Shown here one piece after another: positions 1-6,102 of a stretch of 6,882 nt of DNA. A program made the translations under genes and the position numbers. The stretch covers positions 1-6,882 of the forward strand of contig SYDB01000223.1 in the NCBI GenBank assembly GCA_005786815.1, given 5' to 3'. The notes below the pieces were generated by a model. That model saw only the letters and a list, made by a program, of their open reading frames with translations, had not been told where the DNA came from and did no database searches. The stretch is from Burkholderiales bacterium (GTDB taxonomy: Bacteria; Pseudomonadota; Gammaproteobacteria; Burkholderiales; Burkholderiaceae_C). Within the stretch, counting starts at the first letter, position 1, and each line of letters opens with the position of its first letter.

Positions 1-115
1 AATTGACACCATAAGAAAACTCATAAGTATCAAAGAGCAGCTTGTTCAAATAGAAAATCACATAGTAAAAAAGCGCACAAGCTGCAACGAGGGCGATTCT
101 TTTGGGTAATGTCAT
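1..115 (-). CDS. N-terminal fragment of a small membrane protein, function unknown (cut by window edge)
   Basis: An open frame reads leftward from an ATG at 115 and stays open to the window edge, giving 38 codons. The peptide starts with a short basic stretch (MTLPKR), continues with a hydrophobic aromatic-rich segment (about residues 7-25) that looks like a first transmembrane helix, and ends in FDTYEFSYGVN. An in-frame ATG at 124 would add three residues; neither start has a good ribosome binding site. The amino-acid pattern is credible for an inner-membrane protein, but only the beginning is visible, so no family is assigned. It is divergent from the exported protein at 244-690 and shares the AT-rich 116-243 region with it. 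It could still be a chance open frame because it is short. Confidence 0.5.
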   Translation of the reverse strand, partial: MTLPKRIALVAACALFYYVIFYLNKLLFDTYEFSYGVN

Positions 116-233
116 ATTGATCATTGTTATTGCAGATGCTATTTCAGAACTACAGGGATAATATCTAGGAATTAATAATTAACCTTGTGGCAAGTGGCTT
201 TGCCGAATTTGCAAACTTATGAATTAGCAAGAT

Positions 234-240
234 GGAGGTG
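234..240 (+). promoter_or_regulatory. Strong Shine-Dalgarno that fixes the start at 244
   Basis: The sequence GGAGGTG ends 3 nt before the ATG at 244, and its GGAGG core ends 5 nt before it. This is an excellent match to the anti-Shine-Dalgarno end of 16S rRNA. It favours 244 over the in-frame ATG at 232, which overlaps the site, and over the ATG at 292. Confidence 0.75.
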
Positions 241-243
241 AAA

Positions 244-690
244 ATGAAAAACCAACAATATGGTGTGCCAAGATACGAAAGGACTTCTTCTATGAAGGGT
301 CTCTTGCTTGTTGCCGTCAGTGGGTTGCTGTTATCGGGACCAGTTGGCGCCCAAAGCAAAGATGCATTGGTTTGCAATGTCGCTGATTTCAAAATGCTAG
401 CGCTTGCAACCAATGATGAGCAAGCGCGAGAAAAATCTGTGAGCGATTGGCTAGTAAAATTTGGTAAGGCTTGTGCGCCAGACCAAATTACATTTATTCG
501 CGGCAACCTTGCGCCATGGCTTGGAACTGCCAACACCATCAAGATCAATCAAAGTATCGAAACATTGTTGTCTGAGAAAAAAACCGCACAAAAAAATTAT
601 GAAGCTGACACCAGCGAGCTAGACAAGAATAAAAACAATATGCCTGTCAATAAACCACAGGCTGACACTGTTTCTACCAGGCGCTACTAG
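244..690 (+). CDS. Small exported protein of unknown function
   Basis: A 148-residue protein that I do not recognise. Residues 1-18 are polar with basic residues, 19-36 form a hydrophobic core (GLLLVAVSGLLLSGPVGA), and a signal peptidase I site is plausible after VGA at residues 34-36. This leaves a mature protein of about 112 residues in the periplasm or outside the cell. The mature part has two cysteines (C44 and C77) about 33 residues apart that could form a disulfide. It then has a predicted helical middle (about 47-112) and a polar, lysine- and asparagine-rich tail (113-148) that is probably disordered. The start is set by the strong ribosome binding site at 234-240. The gene and its upstream region appear more AT-rich than the genes to the right. 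It is divergent from the membrane-protein fragment at the left edge and convergent with the enoyl-CoA hydratase, so it is probably transcribed alone. No enzymatic motif is visible. Confidence 0.75.
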   Translation: MKNQQYGVPRYERTSSMKGLLLVAVSGLLLSGPVGAQSKDALVCNVADFKMLALATNDEQAREKSVSDWLVKFGKACAPDQITFIRGNLAPWLGTANTIKINQSIETLLSEKKTAQKNYEADTSELDKNKNNMPVNKPQADTVSTRRY

Positions 691-695
691 TTCAT

Positions 696-732
696 AAGCC
701 GCTTAGCCTGCACTTTAGATTTTTGGCGGCTT
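696..732. terminator. Inverted repeat between convergent genes, possible weak bidirectional terminator
   Basis: AAGCCGC at 696-702 is the perfect reverse complement of GCGGCTT at 726-732, separated by 23 nt. It sits in the 52-nt gap between two converging genes, where a shared terminator is expected. The loop is long and neither strand has a clear T tract after the stem, so this is not a standard intrinsic terminator. Confidence 0.25.
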
Positions 733-742
733 TGGACTTGCA

Positions 743-1522
743 TTACTTATTTGTAAAAACCGCCGCCCGTTTATTCATAAATGCGTCCATGCCCTCTTTC
801 TGGTCTTCGGTCGCAAACAATGCGTGGAACAAGCGGCGCTCAAACATCACGCCGTCAGATAAGCCGCTTTCAAACGCACGGTTGACCGATTCTTTAGCGG
901 CGCGTGTGGCCACTTGCGAGTAGCCGCAAATTATCAAAGCAGCACCCAAGGTTTCTTCCATCAGTTTGTCTAATGGAACAACGCGGCTGACCAAGCCTGA
1001 TTTTTCTGCTTCCACAGCGTCCATCATGCGTCCGGTCAAGGCCAAGTCCATAGCTTTGGCTTTGCCGACTGCGCGTGGCAAACGCTGCGTACCACCAGCG
1101 CCCGGAATGATGCCGAGTTTGATTTCGGGCTGACCAAATTTAGCGTTGTCAGCAGCGATGATGAAGTCGCACATCATGGCCAATTCACATCCACCACCCA
1201 AAGCGAAACCGCTCACCGCAGCGATGACAGGTTTGCGGACAGCGCGAATGATTTCCCAGTTTCGGGTGATGTAGTCGTGCACATACACATCGGCAAAGCT
1301 GTATGTGGCCATGGCACCAATATCAGCACCTGCGGCAAACGCTTTTTCACTGCCTGTGATGACCATGCAACCAATGGCAGGGTTGTCGTCGAACTCCTTG
1401 AGTGCGGCGCCTAACTCTGTCATGAGTTGCTCGTTCAATGCATTCAACTGCTTAGGACGGTTGAGCGTGACGACGCCTACTTTGTCAGCATCGATTCGGG
1501 TTTGGATCATTTCGTAGGTCAT
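743..1522 (-). CDS. Enoyl-CoA hydratase (crotonase family, PaaF-like)
   Basis: A 259-residue, full-length crotonase-fold enzyme that would add water across the 2,3 double bond of enoyl-CoA in the cytoplasm. The family signatures are clear: the substrate loop AFAAGADI at 61-68, the oxyanion-hole segment [14 protein letters not shown] at 106-119, and [19 protein letters not shown] at 130-148. Both catalytic glutamates of true hydratases are present, E113 and E133, matching Glu144 and Glu164 of rat mitochondrial crotonase. This separates it from the isomerase-type paralogue paaG in the same window. The ATG at 1522 has only a modest ribosome binding site (AGAGA about 7 nt upstream). It faces away from the glycosyltransferase operon. 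In phenylacetate catabolism, PaaF hydrates 2,3-dehydroadipyl-CoA; location near paaGIK makes that role possible. It lies on the opposite strand and could equally be a general short-chain hydratase of beta-oxidation, so no gene symbol is given. Confidence 0.9.
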   Translation of the reverse strand: MTYEMIQTRIDADKVGVVTLNRPKQLNALNEQLMTELGAALKEFDDNPAIGCMVITGSEKAFAAGADIGAMATYSFADVYVHDYITRNWEIIRAVRKPVIAAVSGFALGGGCELAMMCDFIIAADNAKFGQPEIKLGIIPGAGGTQRLPRAVGKAKAMDLALTGRMMDAVEAEKSGLVSRVVPLDKLMEETLGAALIICGYSQVATRAAKESVNRAFESGLSDGVMFERRLFHALFATEDQKEGMDAFMNKRAAVFTNK

Positions 1523-1597
1523 GAAAGTTCTCTAGAGGTGGAGTTGAAAAAAGCCAACGAGGGCAAACTCCATCCATCTTACTGTCTGAGTGATACC

Positions 1598-2770
1598 ATG
1601 CCCGCCATTCTTGCTCCTATTCCCCTAAGCGCATTCACCATGAGTTCACCCCACGAGCAGTCCAACAAGCCTGAGCAAGGGGTGACTTTGGCTATCGTTA
1701 TTCCCACTTTCAACGAATCACTCAATGTGGCTGTGTTGGTCGAGCGTTTGCACACTACTTTGCAAGGTGGTTCTTGGGAGGCGGTGTTTGTTGACGATGA
1801 CTCTCCTGACGGAACCGTGCAGCGCTTACGTGAATTGGCGTCGACCGACCCGCATGTGCGCTGTATTCGCCGCGTGGGTAGACGCGGTCTCTCAAGCGCT
1901 TGTGTGGAAGGCATGCTGTCCACCAGTGCCCAATTTATCGCAGTGATGGACGCAGACTTGCAACACGACGAAACTTTGTTGCCCACTATGTTGGCTGCTT
2001 TGCGCGATGAACACTATGACCTCGCGATTGGTACCCGCTACATGGAAGGCGGCAGTGTGGGTGACTGGGACGATAGCCGACGCAACACCAGTCTATTTGC
2101 CACTACTTTGAGCCAGCGCTTATTGGGCTTAACCATCAAAGACCCGATGAGCGGTTTTTTTATGTTGCGCCGCCATGTGATCGAAGATGCTGTCTACAAG
2201 CTCTCGAGCATGGGATTCAAAATTTTGGTGGATGTGGTGGTCTCCTCACCGAAGACTTTAAGAATCAAAGAAATTCCATTTCGTTTTGGCCAACGCTTAG
2301 CGGGTGAGAGCAAACTAGACAACCGCGTGGCATGGGATTACCTCATGCTTTTGGCAGATAAAACCGTCGGTCGCTACATCCCTGTGCAATTGGTGTCTTT
2401 TGCAAGTGTTGGTGCAGTGGGGGTGTTGGTGCATTTGAGTATTTTGTGGACGGGCATGGCCGTGCTGTCTATGCCGTTTGTGGTGGCGCAAACCTCGGCG
2501 GTGTTGATATCGATGGTGTTTAACTTCTTTCTCAACAACGCATTGACTTACCGTGACAAACAGTTACACGGCTGGGCTTGGTGGGCTGGATTAGTCAAAT
2601 TCATGCTGGCTTGTGGCATTGGTGCCGCTTCGAATGTCGGCGTTGCATCTTATATATATGGCGACTGGGGTTACTGGTTGTTCTCAGGCTTGGCCGGTAT
2701 TTTGGTGGGGCTGATGTGGAATTACGTGACCACCTCACTTTTTGTGTGGCCTCAAAGACGCAAAGGCTGA
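1598..2770 (+). CDS. Polyprenol-phosphate glycosyltransferase: DPM1-like GT2 domain fused to a GtrA-like membrane domain
   Basis: A 390-residue two-domain protein. The GT-A family 2 domain (about 30-245) has IPTFNE at 35-40, the DPM1-type nucleotide-sugar motif VDDDSPDGT at 65-73, the metal-binding DADLQHD at 118-124, GTRY at 145-148, DPMSGFF at 182-188, and GESKL at 236-240. This set matches dolichyl/polyprenyl-phosphate mannose synthases and their bacterial relatives, which move a sugar from a nucleotide donor to polyprenyl phosphate. The C-terminal part (260-384) has about four hydrophobic helices with FNFFLNNALTYRD near 308 and a similar WNYVTTSLFVW near 374, typical of GtrA proteins implicated in flipping polyprenol-linked sugars. 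The sugar cannot be read from the sequence. The start is uncertain: ATG 1598 has a weak GAGTGA site, while ATG 1640 (MSSPHEQ) has none but leaves a more usual N-terminus of 376 residues. It is the first gene of a three-gene operon. Confidence 0.88.
   Translation: MPAILAPIPLSAFTMSSPHEQSNKPEQGVTLAIVIPTFNESLNVAVLVERLHTTLQGGSWEAVFVDDDSPDGTVQRLRELASTDPHVRCIRRVGRRGLSSACVEGMLSTSAQFIAVMDADLQHDETLLPTMLAALRDEHYDLAIGTRYMEGGSVGDWDDSRRNTSLFATTLSQRLLGLTIKDPMSGFFMLRRHVIEDAVYKLSSMGFKILVDVVVSSPKTLRIKEIPFRFGQRLAGESKLDNRVAWDYLMLLADKTVGRYIPVQLVSFASVGAVGVLVHLSILWTGMAVLSMPFVVAQTSAVLISMVFNFFLNNALTYRDKQLHGWAWWAGLVKFMLACGIGAASNVGVASYIYGDWGYWLFSGLAGILVGLMWNYVTTSLFVWPQRRKG
2762..2766 (+). promoter_or_regulatory. Ribosome binding site supporting a GTG start at 2772
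   Basis: AAAGG lies 5 nt before the GTG at 2772, inside the last codons of the upstream glycosyltransferase gene. It supports 2772 over the in-frame TTG at 2742, which has no such site. The upstream stop (2768-2770) and this start are one base apart, so translation is probably coupled. Confidence 0.5.
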
Positions 2771-2771
2771 T

Positions 2772-4379
2772 GTGACGCGTTGGACCCCCAGAGTTTGGAT
2801 GGGCGTTGGTGTAGGTGTTCTGCTGCACCTTGTGATGGGTGCGCTCATCGACCTCTCGCCAGATGAAGCGCATTACGCGCTCTACGCCTCTCACATCGAT
2901 TGGAGTTATTACGACCATCCGCCCTTAGTAGGTTGGTTGCAGTGGCTGTTTTTGCAATTCGGTGGCGCTAACGTGTGGATGCGTGTGGTACCCATTTTGG
3001 CTTGGGTGCTCACCGCTTTTGGGGTGATGCGTTTGTGTGATGCGATGTATCCGCAAATCGCCAAGAGCTTTTTGTTTGGTTTACGTGTGGATCTGCTACT
3101 GTTGCTGCTCAGCCCCATTCCGCATTTGCTAGGTTTTGCTTTGACACCCGATGCTTTGCTGATGCCGCTCACCTGCTGGGTGATGTGGCTGACTTGGCAA
3201 CTGTGCCAACCGGATGAAGCCTTACCTAAAAAGAAAAACGCTAACCAAAAACTCGCCAGCCAGCAGGTAAATGTCAATTCGAATCAAATAGTGACTTGGC
3301 TTTTACTCGGCCTTGCGCTGGGCTTGTCCGGTTTGGCCAAATACACCGCAGTACTTTTGGCATTGGGCGTTGTGTTGGCCCTATGTCATTACAAAGGTTG
3401 GCGTTGGTTATTGCAACTTGGACCTTGGCTAGCTTTTGCAGTGGCTTTGCTGTGTGTGATGCCTGTGCTCTATTGGAATGCCATCCACGATTGGGCCTCG
3501 TTTGTGTACCAAGCAAACCACGCAGCGGGTAGCAAAGCGTGGCAAGCACGCAAGTTGTTGCTCTATGTGGTGGTGGTCATTATTTCGTTTGGCTTGATAG
3601 CGCCTTGGGCTTTAAAAAAGTATGCGCGGTCTGGTAAGTCGTATCACGCTAATGCAACAGTTTCTGTGCCCAATCTGTCTTCGCAAAAAACACAACATAT
3701 CGCGCCAGGCTTCTTGGTTGCGTCTTTTGGAGTTCCAGGGGTGTTGCTGTTGTTTTACCTATCGGGCAGGGGCAGTACCTTGCCGCACTGGGTAGCACCG
3801 TTCTTCATCGCTTTGGTGCCCATGATCGCTGCTGGTGTGGTGGGTTTGATTGCTCATCACCCGCGCATTGTGAAGTCGGTATTGGCTCTCCAAGGCCTTA
3901 TTTGCGCGGCTATGTTCGCCCTCATGTTGACGGGTGGATTCACATCTGAAAACGAAAAGCAAGCTCTGACATCTCCAGGGGTTGGTGTCGACGAAGCAGC
4001 AAAAAATCCATTTGCAGATTTGCATGGATGGTCGCAAGCGGCAGAACTTGGTGTGCGTTGGGCCAAAGAGAAAAATGTTCCAACACTCGCAGTGACCAAT
4101 TGGACGCTAGCGAGCCGTATCGCTTGGTATGCCCGTCCCGTGCCTGTGAAGGTGGTCAATTCCCACGGCGACCAATTCGATATTTGGTTTGGTCGGTTTT
4201 CACCGCAAGAAGATGTGATTTGGATCGATTGGTCTTTGATGAGTTTTGCACCACCCGTCGGCGATACGCAATTTGCCCGTTGTGATGTGCTCGAGAACTT
4301 GCCCGTGCGCGTTGCGGGCCGTCAAATTGCACACTTCAACCTATCGCATTGCCAAGACTGGCAGGGGCCTAGCAAATGA
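2772..4379 (+). CDS. ArnT/PMT-like family 39 glycosyltransferase, membrane-embedded
   Basis: A 535-residue polytopic protein of the GT-C/PMT_2 type, which transfers a sugar from a polyprenyl-phosphate donor to an envelope acceptor at the periplasmic face. The first periplasmic loop carries the family signature: DEAHY at 31-35, where the acidic pair is the catalytic/metal site in this fold, followed by SYYDHPPLVGW at 45-55. TPDALL at 125-130, GLSGLAKYTA at 184-193, FVYQANHAAG at 244-253 and PHW at 338-340 also fit the subgroup. About ten or more hydrophobic helices fill residues 8-390, and a soluble, probably periplasmic domain follows (about 400-535) with the subgroup's GW motif at 419-420. 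Two polar, lysine-rich loops (about 147-173 and 282-312) look like variable insertions. GTG is chosen as start because of the AAAGG site just before it. The gene abuts the lipid-linked sugar synthase upstream and overlaps the phosphatase downstream. Lipid A is a possible acceptor by analogy with ArnT; a glycan or protein acceptor cannot be excluded. Confidence 0.87.
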   Translation: MTRWTPRVWMGVGVGVLLHLVMGALIDLSPDEAHYALYASHIDWSYYDHPPLVGWLQWLFLQFGGANVWMRVVPILAWVLTAFGVMRLCDAMYPQIAKSFLFGLRVDLLLLLLSPIPHLLGFALTPDALLMPLTCWVMWLTWQLCQPDEALPKKKNANQKLASQQVNVNSNQIVTWLLLGLALGLSGLAKYTAVLLALGVVLALCHYKGWRWLLQLGPWLAFAVALLCVMPVLYWNAIHDWASFVYQANHAAGSKAWQARKLLLYVVVVIISFGLIAPWALKKYARSGKSYHANATVSVPNLSSQKTQHIAPGFLVASFGVPGVLLLFYLSGRGSTLPHWVAPFFIALVPMIAAGVVGLIAHHPRIVKSVLALQGLICAAMFALMLTGGFTSENEKQALTSPGVGVDEAAKNPFADLHGWSQAAELGVRWAKEKNVPTLAVTNWTLASRIAWYARPVPVKVVNSHGDQFDIWFGRFSPQEDVIWIDWSLMSFAPPVGDTQFARCDVLENLPVRVAGRQIAHFNLSHCQDWQGPSK

Positions 4380-5200
4380 GTGCGGTAGTGGCTGTCGTGG
4401 GACTTTTGCTGGCCATTGGTTTGCAAGTCACCCAAGTGCAGCAAACGCCATTATTTGTCTCGGTCAATGCCTTGACGGTCTTGAACCCGCAATGGTGGGC
4501 GGGCTTGACATTTTTAGGCGATACCGCGGTCACGCTGTGTGTGATGGCGCCTCTATTGCTGATGCGTCCAACAATGTGGGTGGGCGTATTGGCCGCTATT
4601 CCTGTTGGAGGCATCACTTCGTTGACATTGAAATGGTTGTTCGATGCGCCAAGGCCTGCGGAAATCTTGGCTTTGACCGACTTTCATGTGGTGGGTTCTG
4701 TGTTGCGTGGACACAGCTTTCCTTCGGGACACACCATAACTGCATTTGCCGCGGCTGGCGCGGTGTGGTCTTGTATATGGTTTGCAAACAGAAAAAATTC
4801 TGCAATGTATAGCCCTGCGACGAATCAAGAAACCCATTCAAATTTGGATGTGTCGTCATGGTTCGCATTGGCATTTGCTTTTCTTGTCGCTGCTTTAGTA
4901 GGTGTCTCACGCATTGCAGTGGGGGCGCATTGGCCTTTTGATGTATTGGCTGGTGCATGTGTTGGTTGGCTTGCTGGGCTCAATGGCGCCTACATCGCGC
5001 AACGCTGGCAAAGCGCTTGGCAAACCACCCGGAGCGTTTGGTTATTGCACTTTTTATGTTGTGCGCTTAGTTTAGATCTGCTCAATAGAACATTTGAAGA
5101 CCCCATTGGCGTTTATATGCTGTGGCTTGGCGTGGTGTTCGCGTGGGGCGCACTGGCGGTGAAATGTTTGCAACCATTAATTTCTGCGGGTAAACATTAA
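4376..5200 (+). CDS. PAP2-family membrane lipid phosphatase
   Basis: A 274-residue integral membrane protein with the full catalytic signature of the type 2 phosphatidic acid phosphatase family. Motif 1 is KWLFDAPRP (K86, R93, P94), motif 2 is PSGH at 116-119, and motif 3 is SRIAVGAHWPFD (S178, R179, H185, D189). H119 is the general acid, and H185, activated by D189, is the expected nucleophile. Six to eight hydrophobic segments surround these motifs, placing the active site at the periplasmic side. A polar stretch at about 138-160, between motifs 2 and 3, forms an extended loop. The ATG overlaps the stop of the upstream transferase (ATGA), with an AGGGG-containing site about 8 nt upstream. 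In this operon it could recycle undecaprenyl pyrophosphate, or dephosphorylate lipid A or phosphatidylglycerol phosphate. Sequence alone does not choose among these. Confidence 0.9.
   Translation: MSAVVAVVGLLLAIGLQVTQVQQTPLFVSVNALTVLNPQWWAGLTFLGDTAVTLCVMAPLLLMRPTMWVGVLAAIPVGGITSLTLKWLFDAPRPAEILALTDFHVVGSVLRGHSFPSGHTITAFAAAGAVWSCIWFANRKNSAMYSPATNQETHSNLDVSSWFALAFAFLVAALVGVSRIAVGAHWPFDVLAGACVGWLAGLNGAYIAQRWQSAWQTTRSVWLLHFLCCALSLDLLNRTFEDPIGVYMLWLGVVFAWGALAVKCLQPLISAGKH
5168..5196 (+). promoter_or_regulatory. Candidate sigma-70 promoter for paaGIK
   Basis: TTGCAA (5168-5173) matches 4 of 6 bases of the -35 consensus and is followed, after exactly 17 bp, by TAAACA (5191-5196), a 3 of 6 match to the -10. 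Initiation would fall near 5203, inside the palindrome at 5200-5217, a position that suits repression. The elements are weak and lie within the end of the PAP2 gene. Confidence 0.35.
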
Positions 5201-5217
5201 CCAACCGCTCGGTCGGT
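5200..5217. promoter_or_regulatory. PaaR/TetR-type operator palindrome upstream of paaG
   Basis: ACCAACCG-CT-CGGTCGGT is an 18-bp palindrome with 7 of 8 half-site bases paired around a 2-bp centre. It begins on the last base of the PAP2 stop codon, 34 bp before the paaG ATG. Phenylacetate genes in betaproteobacteria are known to be repressed by the TetR-family regulator PaaR through ACCG/CGGT-rich palindromes, with phenylacetyl-CoA as the releasing ligand. The assignment to PaaR is by resemblance; the regulator gene is not in the window. Confidence 0.65.
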
Positions 5218-5251
5218 GAATGGTAAATTCTCAGGAAGAAACCCTCCCTGA

Positions 5252-6097
5252 ATGCAACACCAATTCACCATGTCAAACACAAAATCCGCAGATCCAGAAG
5301 CCTCTCAGGAAACCAGCGTTTCATACGAAGCCCGAGGTGCAGTGGCCTTGGTCACGCTCAATCGTCCTCAGGCACTCAACAGTTTCACGCGCCAAATGCA
5401 CCACGACTTGTGGGCTGCCTTAGACATGGCAGAGGCTGATTCAAAAATTCGTGCGTTGGTGATCACAGGTGCCGGTAGAGGCTTTTGTGCGGGCGCTGAT
5501 TTGTCAGAATTTGATTTCGCGCCTGGCCCTGACTTAGTGAAACGTGCAGACCCAGGCCCTGTAATTGACCAAGCCTTCAACCCCACTGCGCGTCGCCTAC
5601 AAAATTTGCGCATGCCAACAATCGCCGCCGTCAATGGCGTGGCCGCTGGAGCGGGTGCATCACTGGCTATGTGTTGCGATATTGCGATTGCGGCGCCTGC
5701 TGCTAGTTTTATTCAAGCATTTAGCAAGATCGGTTTGATACCAGATGCAGGGGGCAGTTGGTTGTTGGTGGAACGTTTAGGTATGGCGCGCGCCATGGCC
5801 TTGGCTATGACGGGCGACAAACTTTCTGCTGACAAAGCCAAAGAGTGGGGTTTGATTTGGGACGTGGCAGAAGACAGCGTAGCTGCAGCCCTTGCATTGG
5901 CCGAGCGATTGGCTGTCATGCCGACGAAAGCATTGGTAGCAACACGCCATTTGTTGCGCGACGCAGGCATACGCACCTTCACCCAGCACCTTGATGTAGA
6001 GCGCGACACCCAATCTGCAATGGGGCGCACACACGATTACATCGAAGGCGTCAACGCTTTCTTACAAAAGCGCGCACCAGAATTTAAAGGCGAGTAA
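5252..6097 (+). CDS. paaG: 1,2-epoxyphenylacetyl-CoA isomerase (oxepin-CoA forming)
   Basis: A 281-residue crotonase-fold enzyme that converts the ring 1,2-epoxide of phenylacetyl-CoA to oxepin-CoA in aerobic phenylacetate degradation, and can act as an enoyl-CoA isomerase later in the pathway. It matches the remembered E. coli PaaG sequence across its length: LNRPQALNSF, GAGRGFCAGADL (73-84), NGVAAGAGASLAMCCDI (128-144), AFSKIGLIPDAGGSWLL (156-172) and EGVNAFLQKRAPEF near the end. The two glutamates of hydratases are replaced by S137 and F157, while D165 in IPDAGG corresponds to the catalytic aspartate of PaaG. The protein has about 20 extra N-terminal residues relative to E. coli. ATG 5252 is preferred because AGGAAG lies 13 nt before it; ATG 5270 (MSNTKSAD) is possible but has no ribosome binding site. 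It leads a run with paaI 5 nt downstream. Confidence 0.94.
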   Translation: MQHQFTMSNTKSADPEASQETSVSYEARGAVALVTLNRPQALNSFTRQMHHDLWAALDMAEADSKIRALVITGAGRGFCAGADLSEFDFAPGPDLVKRADPGPVIDQAFNPTARRLQNLRMPTIAAVNGVAAGAGASLAMCCDIAIAAPAASFIQAFSKIGLIPDAGGSWLLVERLGMARAMALAMTGDKLSADKAKEWGLIWDVAEDSVAAALALAERLAVMPTKALVATRHLLRDAGIRTFTQHLDVERDTQSAMGRTHDYIEGVNAFLQKRAPEFKGE

Positions 6098-6102
6098 GCG
6101 CA

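Noticed and set aside
116..243. Possible -10 elements such as GATAAT (157-162) and TATGAAT (218-224)
   Set aside because: No acceptable -35 lies at 16-18 bp from either in this AT-rich stretch, so no promoter is called.
165..548. A 127-residue minus-strand open frame antisense to the exported protein
   Set aside because: The plus-strand frame has a strong ribosome binding site and a signal peptide; the antisense frame has neither and no known motif.
1540..1571. Inverted repeat GGAGTT / AACTCC in the divergent gap before the glycosyltransferase operon
   Set aside because: Only six pairs with a 20-nt loop and no T tract or promoter alignment; too likely by chance to call an operator or terminator.
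1427..1597. Extension of the GT2-GtrA protein to an ATG at 1427
   Set aside because: This would run antisense through the first codons of the enoyl-CoA hydratase and adds residues unlike any GT2 N-terminus; starts at 1598 or 1640 give a normal length.
4246..4812. A 188-residue plus-strand open frame spanning the end of the transferase and much of the PAP2 gene
   Set aside because: It lies wholly over two genes with strong conserved motifs in another frame, and its composition (many C, H, R, G) is that of a shifted reading frame.
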